Below are positions 1-10,896 of a stretch of 64,000 nucleotides of DNA, in pieces; positions within the stretch are counted from its first letter, which is position 1; each line of letters opens with the position of its first letter. The position numbers were made by a program, and so were the translations under genes. The stretch comes from Amaurobius ferox. Taxonomy: Eukaryota > Arthropoda > Arachnida > Araneae > Amaurobiidae. Location of the stretch: NCBI GenBank assembly GCA_951213105.1, contig OX578155.1, positions 28,722,857 through 28,786,856 on the forward strand, read 5' to 3'. The notes under the pieces were generated by a model. It ran no database searches, was not told the origin of the DNA, and was given only the letters and a program-made list of their open reading frames with translations.

Positions 1-298
1 GATAATATGGGGCTATAGAAACTAATTGTAAAAACAACCTACTTTGTTTAATTTATGGCAGAATACCAAGTCTATACAAGTTTTTGCGCATCCTGATATG
101 GCTTTTATTGGACTATATATTAGTTCCTTACTAGTGCCCAGCTATGTTCATACAGTATTGTGTCAATTAATTGAGAAATGTCATTTTTTTCGTTTTATCA
201 CACGTAAGCTTAGGAAGAAGCACTCCAAATTAGCTCAGAGTTCAAATTGCAGTTATTATCAAAGTAGCAGGTGTTCGTATGCACCTGGTAAGTAGCAG
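1..298. other. Left edge, no gene recognised
   Basis: A/T-rich sequence with no recognisable protein. A short direct repeat, GTAGCAGGTGTTC, occurs at about 263-275 and 292-304, just ahead of the Tc1 transposase remnant. It may belong to that transposon's 5' flank, but I could not find matching terminal inverted repeats on both sides. Confidence 0.4.
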
Positions 299-346
299 GT
301 GTTCCGCAGTGATAGTTTCTCAGTTGTTGCGGAGCTCATTAGCGTC

Positions 347-1416
347 ATGGATATCAGCGCGGAAGCACGTGCTAAAGTGATTGCGCTTAGAGAACACACT
401 TCTAAGACGTTCGAGGAAATAGGTAAAATATGTGGAGTGAGTACAGCAAGTGTCGGGAGGATCTGGAAGCGGTTTCAGGAAACAGGAAATGCTGGAACCA
501 ACCGCTCTGGAAGATGCGGCCGAAAAAGATCAAATTCGACTCGTGACGACAAAACTTTACATGGAATGAGTGTTAAAAATCCTCGATTAACCAGTTTTGA
601 CCTGTCTAAGTCCATGGTGGCAGCTGCTGTTGATATTGCACCTTCAACAGTGCGATACAAGCTGTTAGAACGCGGACGGAGAGCACGTCGACCGTACAAG
701 AAGCAGCTTCTGACGCTTCGCATGAAGAAAAAATGGTTGGAATGGGCACGGAAATACAAAACATGGACTGGGAGAAAGTTCTCTTTTCTGACGAAACACA
801 TTTTGTGGTTCAGGGATTTAGATCTATGTTCGTGAGAAGAAGCCAAGGAGAACCTCTCAATCAGCACCACATCAATCAAGCACCCAAGCATTCGCCCAAA
901 AAGATGTTTTGGGGTTGTTTCAGCGTTTTGGGGACAGAATCTCTTGTTCCCGTAGAGGGAATGATGAACAGTGCCAGTTACGAAGTCATATTGACCCGAA
1001 AAGTGCTTCCAACCATGACTAAACTGTGGCCGAACGGAGATTGCGTTTTCCAACAAGACAGCGCGCCATGTCACACTTCGAAGGGAATCAAAAATTTCTG
1101 CTCAAAAAAAAATATTACCGTACTGGATTGGCCCGGGAATTCACCAGACTTGAATCCCATAGAAAATTTGTGGGCTATTGTCAAGAAACGGCTTCACAAA
1201 TTTGACTGTACGACGATGGACAAGCTAATTTCGGCCGTTATTGACATATGGTTCAGAGACGTTGAAATTAAAACTACATGTGCTAGTCTAGTACATTCCA
1301 TGCCGAAACGTGTCTGTGATGTTATAAAGTCTCGGGGGAGGTCATATCACTTATTAGTTTTAAATGTATCCTTAAAAAATTTGAAAACGAAAAAATTTCC
1401 AATCTTTTTCACCTAG
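347..1416 (+). pseudogene. Tc1-type transposase, frameshifted
   Basis: Remnant of a Tc1-family DD34E transposase, an enzyme that cuts and pastes its own transposon. The start at 347 (MDISAEARAK) opens a helix-turn-helix region that recognises transposon ends (GxICGVSTASVGRIWKRF), followed by a second helical segment. The reading frame shifts near 761-772, after KYKTW. The catalytic core continues in another frame: first Asp in LFSDETHF, second Asp in FQQDSAPCHT, and Glu in SPDLNPIENLW with 34 residues between the last two. All three catalytic residues survive, so the one visible break is the frameshift. The C-terminus runs to the stop after 1416. Terminal inverted repeats were not identified. 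Confidence 0.88.
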
Positions 1417-1831
1417 ACAAGATAACTGCTCGAAAACTACAAGGGCTTTGTTAAAAGCGAATGATTGATTGGTCTAGAAACTGGGATTGTTACTGAACAT
1501 TTTTGTCCCTTATTATTTATATCTATATTTCATAGTTTAGAAAATATTTCGAGTAACAGTAAGTGAAGTGGAGCAAAAACTGGCTTAAATAAGAGTGTTT
1601 TACTTTTTTAAATAGTTGAAAACACTTATATATTTGCATATTTATAAATGATGCCGTTATCTGATAAAACAAATATAAATTGCTTTATATTTTTATCTAT
1701 TAGGTTCAGAAATATGAGCATCCAAAGTGTTTATATTTTTAGACATTATTTATGTAAAAAATGTGTGTATGTGTGTGAGGGAGGGGAGGGGGGGGAAGCT
1801 TGTTCAAAATATTTTTGGGATAAATTAAATA
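1417..1831. other. Intergenic A/T-rich DNA
   Basis: No gene seen. A short GT/GA-rich tract (about 1761-1796) ends in a run of G. Reading frames here are short and match no family I know. Confidence 0.4.
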
Positions 1832-2065
1832 CAGTTGAATCTGCCTTAAACGGAATTTCAGGGGACTGGAAGAATTTTCCGTCTTATAAGGGTTTCCGTT
1901 TCATGCATGTCATTTCAGGAAAAGCGAAGTTTAAGGTTCAGCTGAAAATGCAGATAGCCCATACGTAATTGCCCACCTATATATCAGACTTTAAAAATTC
2001 TGAAAAGTGTATTTAGATACATCTGATTAATACTATATTGTACCATATTAGCTAATGTGATTATT

Positions 2066-2994
2066 ACTTTCCTTATATACATAGTATAATGTATAACAGG
2101 AAAGTATTGTGACGGGGTCGAAAATTCGAATTCGAGTTTTCGACGGGAGAGCACGTTTCAAGCATCACTGATCACGAATTGAATACTTTTGAGGTGATGT
2201 CTGTGTGTGTGTGAAAGTATGTGTGTGTGTCAGTGAGTCTGTGGAGACGATATCTCACGAACGAATGGAGCGATTCGGATAAAATTCGGCACAAAAATTA
2301 CAATCCGTGAATACTGGAAGCCTATTGTTTTTAAACGCAATCGAATGTTTAGAATCTCCCTAAATTTTCGGGTGAAATTTTGAAAAACATCATCAAAAAA
2401 TCAAAACCTTTAATTACACAAATAGACATTTCTTATGTAAACTTTCCTTAGAAAACGATTGGCATAAACTTTAGAACGCTAGCATGAACCGTTCTCGAGA
2501 TAGTGCACCTTTTCAAATAAATTTATCAAAAAATCCCATAAATTAAAAAAAAAAATATTAACTGTTGAGAAACATGTTCTCTTTTCATATGTAATATCAT
2601 ACGATAAATATTTTGACGTCATTCTCGCGGATCTAGCTCGTTCCATTCATGAGGAAAGATACTTTGAGTAACACTTTTGTATTTGAACGCCAATAGTCAT
2701 TTATCTGCTATAAGTATAACTTATTTCTCCGTCTATAACGTTTGGCGAGTTTTTGGCGACAAATTTGGCGGAATATCAATAACTTGGCGACTCTTTCAAA
2801 TGTTGCCAAATTAACAAAATTTTGCCAAATGGATAAAAATGACGCTAAAACACTGAAAATGACAACTAATTGACGAAAATTCAATATCTTGGAAAGAATA
2901 TAAGTATCTACTATAAGAATAATCAATTTTTTTACTGCAAAAGTAGTAAATTCATTGCATTATACAAGGAAAGTTATGTGCTGCCCACATCAGA
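2066..2994 (-). mobile_element. Family A hairpin element, full length
   Basis: 929 bp. The terminal hairpin is at 2066-2106 and has a slightly enlarged loop. Then come the TCGAATTCGAG palindrome, two GT tracts, the ATCTCGAAAA/GAACCGTTCTCGAGAT block and the TGGCG box array (about 2740-2810). The TCTGATG terminus is at 2994 and abuts TTTTTT. No coding capacity. It sits inside the possible Tigger-like shell. Confidence 0.8.
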
Positions 2995-3089
2995 TTTTTT
3001 AAAATATGTATATACGTATATTTTTGCATACTGCCATCACAGGAGTATATATAAATAAACATACAATATATCCCTTGTCGTTGATTTGC

Positions 3090-4071
3090 CACGGTGTAAG
3101 ATAATCAGGTTAATGACCTTCGGAAAATTTGCAGTTCTTAAACATCCCACGCCGATAGATGGCGCTTAACGTTAGGGTCTTATTTTAGCGTTGAGTTAAA
3201 GGGCCTTTGCTTGAGTGTAAAAAATGTAAACTCCAATTGCTTCGAAGAATGATTCCAGAAGATATGCTTATTATTTTATAGCTCTAGTTTAACTATTAAA
3301 ATATTTAAAATAAAGCAAATGTGTGAAATGATTAAGGGGAATCTTTTCCCTCAATGCATTCTTTTTACAAAAATTTGTACAAAAGTGTATAATTGCCCTT
3401 GAAATTAAAAAATTATATATATTAATATGCAAGTTTAAAAGTTTTTTTCATTATCTTTATTATTTTCCTCCAATTACTTCAAACAATTTTTTGTTTTTGT
3501 AGATTTTTAACATTAAATTTGCATTTGAATTCATGAATTTCATAAAATGTCATATCATCACACTATCAAGTTCACATTATGACGTAAACTAATCATAATA
3601 CACAGTCTTTGTGTATAAGTTTCTTTCTAAGCAAGTAAGTAAAATTAAACAAAAAATATGCTATTTTCATAATAAAAGCTTTATTGCATCAAATTTACAA
3701 ATTCAAGTATACAATAAAGGAATAGCAGTTTAACAATGCTATATATATAATCAACAAAATTTTACAAATTAAACTTGTTATATACAGATAAAATTGCAAA
3801 CACAAAATATAGACAAGTTCAAATTTTTGACTTAAACCTCTTGAGATTAGTTTAAGACTCTTTGTTACTGTCACCTGAGGTACAATTGGGTACAAAACAC
3901 CTTTTACCCATTTTTATGGCAGAAAAATTGTTTTTGCGGAAATGAATTGGATTTCCAGACCCAAAGGATAAACGCCATCTATCGGAATTTCTGTCAGAGG
4001 GGATCTTTAGGATACAAGTTTTTAACACAGCGACAACGAAAAGTGTACTCATCTGATTATCTTACACCGTG
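3090..4071 (-). mobile_element. THAP/P-like MITE with perfect 19-bp TIRs
   Basis: CACGGTGTAAGATAATCAG at 3090-3108 is repeated perfectly inverted at 4053-4071. A second inverted pair, CCGATAGATGGCG (about 3152-3164) and its complement (about 3973-3985), lies just inside. The minus strand near the right end encodes the start of a THAP domain, the DNA-binding module of P-element transposases. It looks like an internally deleted derivative of a P-like transposon. The 8-bp target duplication expected for P elements is not evident. Confidence 0.6.
3852..3911 (-). pseudogene. THAP zinc-finger N-terminus, truncated
   Basis: A short frame begins MGKRCFVPNCTSG, which has the M-x(3)-C-x(4)-C opening of THAP (C2CH) zinc fingers, and stops after 19 residues. 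The later C and H of the finger are missing. A GTGACAG directly after the CTCAG of the finger could be a splice donor, so this may be the first exon of the parental transposase. It lies between the TIRs of the element at 3090-4071. Confidence 0.5.
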
Positions 4072-4604
4072 CTGTTAACTTATTATCATAGCTTCCGTAA
4101 AACCCAGATGAATCGGCTTGCAGGCAAATTATTATTGCTTACCATGAAACAAAAGAGTAAATTTGTAAAAAAAAAAAAAAAAACATGGCTTATTGAGTTG
4201 AACTTTTAAAATAATCCAGCACGGTTTTTTGGACATGTGTCTTACTAATGATGCCACATTCAGTTAAAAATCGTGCATTGATTAATGTTTTTAGCATTTC
4301 AGAATTTCACTGAAATTTCTGTAACAGCTTTTAGAAAATCGTGATATAATTCGATAGAAAGTTCTGTGGAAAATGGTTCTTTTGGAAATAAATGGCTTAA
4401 ACGGTTGGATAATTTTTCCATTCTTTGTTCGTTACAACAGGTACTTTTATTAACAATATATTATAAATTAGACCGCCCGTTTCCGCGTTGTGCAGGTTCC
4501 GTTTTATACAGGGGAAAATAACACGAATTTCCTATATTTTTGGACGGGGATAAAAACATTTTCCGCTTATTACAGTATTCCATTTCAAACAGGGTTTAAC
4601 TGTA

Positions 4605-5126
4605 CATACAATGTGAAAAGTGTCACCAATGCAACAATAAAATTTGTAACACAGTGTAACTTTTGAAGCCGCTGCATATCAGCGTTCAGCTTTGTACTAC
4701 ACACATTTAGGCAGCTGTCTGCCATGAAGTGAATTAACAGGAAATTTGAAAACAGAAAACTATGTTTATTTCATCTGCATCAACAATGTACCCGTCCCCA
4801 CTTGCTATTTCCTTGTATAAAAACACAATACAGTATATACAATGTCTTGGATAAAGGTTCGTAGTACAAAAAATGAAAAATGCGGCATAATACTCTTTTG
4901 TTACACAAGGATCTCGTTGTGAATAGCCCAACGATAAAAAAATATTTGTTCAGGAATTTCACATCCGATATATGAACAATTACTCTGTAGGAGGAAAATA
5001 TCTGATTATGAGTAATCTAGTAATTGCTCCGTACGCGAATTTCAGCGATGATTTTTTTCGTGAATTTTAGGGGCACTTCTTGAAATTTCACGAATATCAA
5101 ACATATCAACGAATTTTAGATTTTTT
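4605..5126. other. Unassigned A/T-rich stretch
   Basis: No gene, RNA or recognised repeat. Short hydrophobic reading frames on the minus strand (about 4734-4962) show no family motif. Confidence 0.4.
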
Positions 5127-5880
5127 ACTGTCCCTGCAATACATGGTAATGTATAGGGAAAGTATTGGAATCATGCCGAAAATTTCAACTCGAGTTTTCG
5201 ACGGAGCTACGTGTTCCGAGACCTCTAAAATACGAAAAAACTACTTTTAGCGTGACGTCTGTGTGTGTGTGACTGTGTGTCTGTCTGTGCAGATTTTGTA
5301 TCCACTCTAACTAAAACACTAATTGACCGAATGTCATAAAATTTGGTAGGTAAGTCACTTGTGGGCGAATCTGGTGCTGATTAGTTTTAGGTACAATTCG
5401 TGATAAAAGAACCCGCCTTTTTTTGCGAAATGACCCGCTAAAGCCTTTATCCACTCTAGCTGAAAAACTAATGGACCGAATTTCACAAAATTCGGTAAAT
5501 AAGTCGTTTGTGGGTCACCCTGGTGCTTATTAGATTTTGGTATGATTCGGAAAAAAATAACCTGCCTTTTTTTTCTCAAATGGCCAGCAAAAATCGTCAA
5601 AATCTAAAATAAAAAACTATGTATGCTCAAATATATACATTATATGTTTGTTTTATATGTAATTTTTAACGATGAAAAGAATAAGACCAACCCCATTACA
5701 CTAGGACTAACAGTTCTCGAGATATTTTAGTTTTTTCGTATTTTCTCTACGCCATCTTTGAAAATAAGTCCAGTTACCAAATGAGAACGAAAATTGAATT
5801 AAAAGTGAATTAAATTTAATTAAAATAAAAAGAATGCGAATATAAGCCTGCAGGGAAAGTCATGTGCTGTTTACATCAGA
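5127..5880 (-). mobile_element. Family B hairpin element
   Basis: 754 bp. The hairpin end, TCCCTGCAATACATGG..., starts at 5127, followed by the TCGAGTTTTCGAC block, the GTGACGTCTGTGTG tract and two internal units with CCGAATTTCACAAAATTYGG. Then comes GTTCTCGAGATAT and the GCAGGGAAAGTCATGTGCTG 5' end, terminating at 5880. Only TTTTTT separates it from the next copy in the same orientation. Confidence 0.75.
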
Positions 5881-5886
5881 TTTTTT

Positions 5887-6624
5887 ACTGTCCCTACAAT
5901 ACATGGCAATGTATCGGGAAAGTATTGGAATCATGTCGAAAATCGCAAGTCTAGTTTTCGACGGTTCTACACGTTTTGCGACCTCTAGAACACGAAAAAG
6001 CTATTATTCACGGGACGCCTGTGTGTCTTATATATGTATCCACTCAAAATTAAAAACTAATGGACCAAATTTCATAAAATTTTATAGATAAGTCACTTGT
6101 ATGTGACCCTGGTGCTGATTAGATTTTGGTACTATTCGGGATAAAAAGAAACCCGCCTTTTATTCGAAATGGTTCACAAAAATCTCATGTATCCACTCTA
6201 TCTAAAAAAATAATTGACCCAATTTCACACAATTTGGAGGATAAGTCACATGTGGGATAACCAAGAAGAACATGCCTTTTTTTACGAAATGGCCCACAGA
6301 AATCGCCAAAATCTAAAACAAATGACTGCGCATGTTCAAATATATCAAATAATGCTTGTTTCAAACTTAATTTTTAACGAAGAAAAGAATAAAACCAACC
6401 CCATTACTCTAGGACTAACCGTTTTCGATATATTTTAGTTTTTTTCGCATTTTTGTTACCGCGCCTTTGAAGAAATGTCCAGTTACCAAAACAAAAATTG
6501 AATCAAAAGTGCAAATTCAGTGTTATTTTGTGCAATTAAACTGAATCTAATGAATTATTAAAGAAATAAATAGAAAATGAATTTGAGTTTGTAGGAAAAG
6601 TCATTTACAGTCCAAATCACATCC
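5887..6624 (-). mobile_element. Family B element, decayed 5' end
   Basis: Same orientation as the copy at 5127-5880 and placed head-to-tail with it. The hairpin (5887-5923) and interior are clear. The far terminus is degenerate (GGAAAAGTCATTTACAG) and ends at a run of 12 C. Confidence 0.65.
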
Positions 6625-6905
6625 CCCCCCCCCTATTATTGCCTAATTTCCGTTATGGTTCTTAGGCTATTTCCTCGATATTTTTCGCGAATTTTAAAGT
6701 TTTTTCTGAAATATCGTTGTTTTCAGTCACATTTCTATGTTCGAAAATGAGGATTTACTAAAAATTTCGTATCAGCGGAGGTTTAATAGATTTCTGGAAT
6801 GCGAAAAAAAAAATTTTTTTTTTAGCTACATAAAGTCGCCAACCTTTGCTAATCAGTACCCACAAACCGTGTTAATGCCGAGCGATCTTATCCTAAATTT
6901 GAAAA

Positions 6906-8012
6906 TTTGATGTGGACAGCAAAGGACTTTTCCTACAGAATAAAATTTATTTTTACTTTTCCCGCTATACCTGATAATATATAGGGAAAGTATAGGAATC
7001 GTAACGGAAATCGCAGCTCCAGTTTTCGGCGGATCTACACGTTTTGGGACCTCTAGAACACGAAAAAACTATTTTAGCCTGACGGCTGTGTGTCTATCTG
7101 TGCAATGTATGCATCCCCTCTAACTCAATAACTAATTGACCAAATTAAAAAAAAAGTTGGTAGATGGGCCACTTGTGGATTACCCTGATGTTGATTAGAT
7201 TTTGGTACGATTCGGGAAAATAAAGCCCCTGTCTTTTTTGAAAAATGGTCCGAAAAAATAGTCTAAATCTATAATAAGACACTACGTATTCTCAAATGTA
7301 TCAATTAAATGCTTGTTTTATACATAATTTTTGACGATGAAAATAATAAGACCAACCCCATTACTCTAGGACTAGCCATTCTCGAGATATTTTTGTTCTT
7401 TTGCAATTTTGCTACGCCGCTTTTGAAAATATGTTCAGTTACTGAATAAAATTGAAAGTCATGTGCTGCCCACATCAGATTTTTTCTTACTTTTTTTCAC
7501 AATTCATTAAATTGAGTTTAATTGTGCTAAATAATACAGATAATTTTTTCAAATTTCACTGAATTTGCATCGGACGTATTTCCAAAGGCGACGTTAAAAA
7601 ATTGCGAAAAAAATTACATTATCTCAAGAACGGTTAGTACTCCTGGAGTTATGGGGTTGGTTTCATTGTTTTTCTCGTTAAATATAACTTATAAAACAAG
7701 TATTTAATTGATGCATTTGAGCATATGTACTCTTTCATTTCAGAATTTGACGATTTTTGCGGACCATTTAACAAGAAAAAGGCAGGCTCTTTTTTTCCGA
7801 ATTATACCAAAATCTGATTTCTACCGCAGGATCACCCATAAGTGACTTACTAATCTAGCAAATTTTGTAAAATTTGGTCAATTAGTTTTTGAGCTAGAGT
7901 GGATAAATGCATTGTACAGATATAATAGAAACATTGCACATACACTAAAACTAGTGGTTTCGGGTTCTATCGTGCCGGAAACGTGTAAATTTGTCGAAAA
8001 CTCAAATTATCT
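6906..8012 (+). mobile_element. Family B element interrupted by another B
   Basis: The 5' terminal 49 bp (TTTGATGTGGACAGC..., 6906-6954) is separated from the matching body (7480-8012, beginning TTTTTCTTACTTT) by a B copy in the opposite orientation. The body keeps the CAAGAACGGTTAGT block and one internal unit, but the hairpin end is missing after about 8012. Confidence 0.55.
6955..7479 (-). mobile_element. Family B element nested in a B
   Basis: 525 bp. The hairpin is ACTTTTCCCGCTATACC... at 6955. The interior is shortened to one unit, and the intact CATGTGCTGCCCACATCAGA terminus is at 7479. It was inserted into the T-run of the inverted copy around it. Confidence 0.65.
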
Positions 8013-8426
8013 TATTTCGTAGCTGATTTATGCAAATATTGACTGCAAATATTTGGTCTATATGTTGTGATATATATATTTGGATATTTGGTCTATATAT
8101 TTGGATTTATGCAAATATTTGGTCTATATATAAGCTTGTTTCCACGGTAATTTTTCATATAGCCACTGATAAAAGGTATGGTGATGCCCAAAAGCGCTCT
8201 GGACTTTTAACATTTGTACGTCTTATAGGATGGTTTTTATTTGATTAAATTACCTTTATATCTATGGTTTATGTCTTTAATTTTATGCGTAAATATTGAA
8301 GTAGAAGTGATACCACTTAATAATTATAAAAAAATTCATGAGTGACAATTTTAATATTACTGTCAGCCAATCAAACACTTAAATTTTTAAAAAAGAAAAC
8401 AACCATTTAAGGACAGGCGAAAAATA
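8013..8426. repeat. Degenerate AAATATTTGGTCTATAT repeats
   Basis: At about 8031-8132 the phrase ATATTTGGTCTATAT is repeated at least three times with variation. The rest (8133-8426) is A/T-rich with no gene seen. Confidence 0.45.
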
Positions 8427-9232
8427 TCTGATGTGGGCAGCACATGACTTTCCCTGCAGACTCAAATTTATTTTTTCTTTATTTCTTTAAGAACTCATTA
8501 AATTGAGTTTAAATGCACAAAATGACACTAAATTTGCATTTTTAATTTAATTTCTGCTTTTATTTGGTAATTGGACATTTTTCCAAAGGCTGCATAAAAA
8601 AAAAATGTGAAAAATCTTAAATATCTCGAGAACGATTAGTCCTAGAGTAATAGAGTTGTTCTTATTCTTTTCCTCGACAAAAATTACGTATAAAACAAGC
8701 ATTTAATTGATACATTTGAACATACGTAGTCTTTTTTTGAGATATTGGCGATTTTTGCGGGTCATTTCGTAAAAAAAGGCAGGTTCTTCTTTTCCGAATC
8801 GTACCAAAATCTAATCAGTACCAAAGTATCCCACATGTGATTTATCTACCAAATTTTGTGAAATTTGGTCAATTTGTATTTCAGCTAGAATGAATAAATA
8901 AGGTTTTTGAGGTCCATTTCGCAAAAAAAGGTGGGTTCTTTTTTTCCGAATTGTACCAAAAACTAATCAGCACCAGGGTCATACCCAAGGGTCTTACCTA
9001 CCAAATTGTATGAAATTCGGTCCATTAGTTTTTGAATTAAAGTGGATACATACATTGACACACCCAGACAGACAGACAGACACAGACAGACACACACACA
9101 CACAGACGTCACGCTAAAAATATTTTTTTCGTATACTAGAGGTCTCGAAGCGTGTTGATTCATCGAAAACTCGAGTTGCGATTTTCGACATGATTCCAAT
9201 ACTTTCCCTATACATTACCATGCAGGGAAAGT
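8427..9232 (+). mobile_element. Family B element, two internal units
   Basis: 806 bp from TCTGATGTGGGCAGC (8427) to GCAGGGAAAGT (9232). It contains the CTCGAGAACGATTAGTCC block and two copies of the roughly 150-bp unit around AATCTAATCAGYACC (about 8755-9050). Then a short (CAGA)/(CA) tract and the TCGAAAACTCGAGTTGCG block lead to the hairpin. The hairpin loop is shorter than in other B copies. Confidence 0.8.
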
Positions 9233-9548
9233 AATAAAAAGAAATGAAATTAAACGATTTCGAATATACCAATTCGGCAAGATTTTAAAAATGAACGATT
9301 CTGAAATATTTAAAATGATGAAAATAGAATTTAAAAGGAAAACGCGATAAATTAATGAATTCTTAACTGAAAATAACAAATTTAGTAGTAAATGAAAGGT
9401 CATAAATAGGGGGAATGGAATTACACATTAGCTAATTCAAGTAAATTTAAATTGCTAAAACTTAGAAGAACGAATTTTCGCCATTTGAAACATAACTATC
9501 CAATAGAATGCATTTGGAACAAAAGAATATTAAAAACATAAATAAAAA

Positions 9549-10508
9549 TCTGATATGGGCAGCACATGACTTTCCCTGCAGACTTAAATTCATATTTTCT
9601 TTATTTCATTAATAATTCATTAGACTGAGTTTAATTGCACCAAATAACACTAAGCACCAAATAACACTAAATTTGCATTTTTAATTCAATTTTTGTTTTT
9701 ATTTGGTAATTGGACATTTTTCCGATAACGGCGTAACAAAAATGTAAGAAATAACAAATATCTTGAGAACGGTTAGTCCTAAAGTATAATGGAGTGTGTT
9801 ATATTATTTTCCTCGTCAAAAATTGCGTATAAAACAAGAATTTAATTGATACATTTCAGCATACGTAGTCCTTTTTTTTAGATTTTTGCAGGCCACTTCG
9901 TAAAAAAAGGCAGGTTGTTATTTTCCGAATGGTACCAAAATCTAATCAGCACCAGAGTGTCCCACAAGTAACTTATCTACCAAATATTGTGAAATTTGGT
10001 CAATTAGCATTTTAGCTAGGGTGGATACATGACATTTTTGCTGGTCATTTCGTAAAAAAAGGCGGGTTCTTCTTTTCCGAATCATACAAAATTCTAATCA
10101 GCACCAGGGTATCGAACAAGTAACTTATCTACCGAATTTTGTAAAATTTGGTAAATTAGTATTTTAGCTAGAGCGGATAAATTAAATAATTAAATTTTTA
10201 CGTGCCATTTCGCAAAAACGGCGAATTCTGTTTTTACGAATCGTACCAAAAACTAATCAGCACCAGGGTCACATCCAAGTGACTTACCTACCAAATTTTA
10301 TGAAATTCGGTCCGTTAATTTTTGAGTTAGAGTGGATACATACATTGCACAGACACACAGACAGACACACACACAGACGTCACGCTAAAAATAGTTTTTT
10401 CGTATTCTAGAGGTCTCGAAGCGTGTAGATCCGTCGAAAACTCGAGTTGCGATTTTCGTCATGATTCCAATACTTTCCCTATACATTACCATGTATTGTA
10501 GGGAAAGT
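9549..10508 (+). mobile_element. Family B element, three internal units
   Basis: 960 bp and the longest B copy. It carries three of the roughly 150-bp internal units (about 9890-10345), and a 17-bp stretch ending CAAATAACACTAA is duplicated in tandem at about 9647-9680. The 3' hairpin CCCTATACATTACCATGTATTGTAGGG is nearly perfect at 10470-10508. Confidence 0.8.
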
Positions 10509-10896
10509 AAAAAAATACATATCTAAAATTATGAAAACGGCATATAAATACGTAAATAATTCCCCTGAACCCGCTTAGACTAACAAATAAAACCCCTAAC
10601 GTTATTAAATAATAGCAGCAACTCAACACACTGACGAAGGAGATCCAACATATCCTCGAAACAGCTGTATGCTACATTATTGTTTTATTTGTGCGTAAAT
10701 ACGTTGTTAAAATTTTCTTTATAGAAAAATCATTTTGAACTTAATTCAAAGAAATTTCAGAAAACTGTAGTGAATTTATTCTACCAGAAATTTACGTATG
10801 AATTTTATTTTATAATATTATATTTTTCTTTAATCAGTTGTTGCAAAAAGTAATTTTAAAATGTTTTACATACGGATTTGGATTTGGAAAATTATA
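10509..10896. other. Unassigned spacer before mariner
   Basis: A/T-rich. One G/C-richer phrase, ACTGACGAAGGAGATCC (about 10630), resembles the tails of some retroelements, but there is too little to classify. Confidence 0.35.

Larger units (their letters stand above)
1832..4602. mobile_element. Possible Tigger/pogo-like element shell
   Basis: The two ends read CAGTTGAATCTG (1832) and, on the other strand, CAGTTAAACCCTG (ending 4602). TA lies immediately outside both (1830-1831 and 4603-4604), as expected for pogo/Tigger-type transposons. The outer segments hold TTCCG-type sequence typical of such ends, but no transposase is visible. Most of the interior is later insertions: a family A copy (2066-2994) and a THAP/P-like element (3090-4071). 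The pairing of ends is imperfect and could be coincidental. Confidence 0.35.

Noticed and set aside
475..1074. 199-codon minus-strand frame
   Set aside because: Antisense shadow of the Tc1 transposase.
5355..5600. Frames in family B such as HLRKKRQV and HFAKKGGFFY
   Set aside because: Part of the roughly 150-bp internal repeat unit; they recur with stops in other copies.
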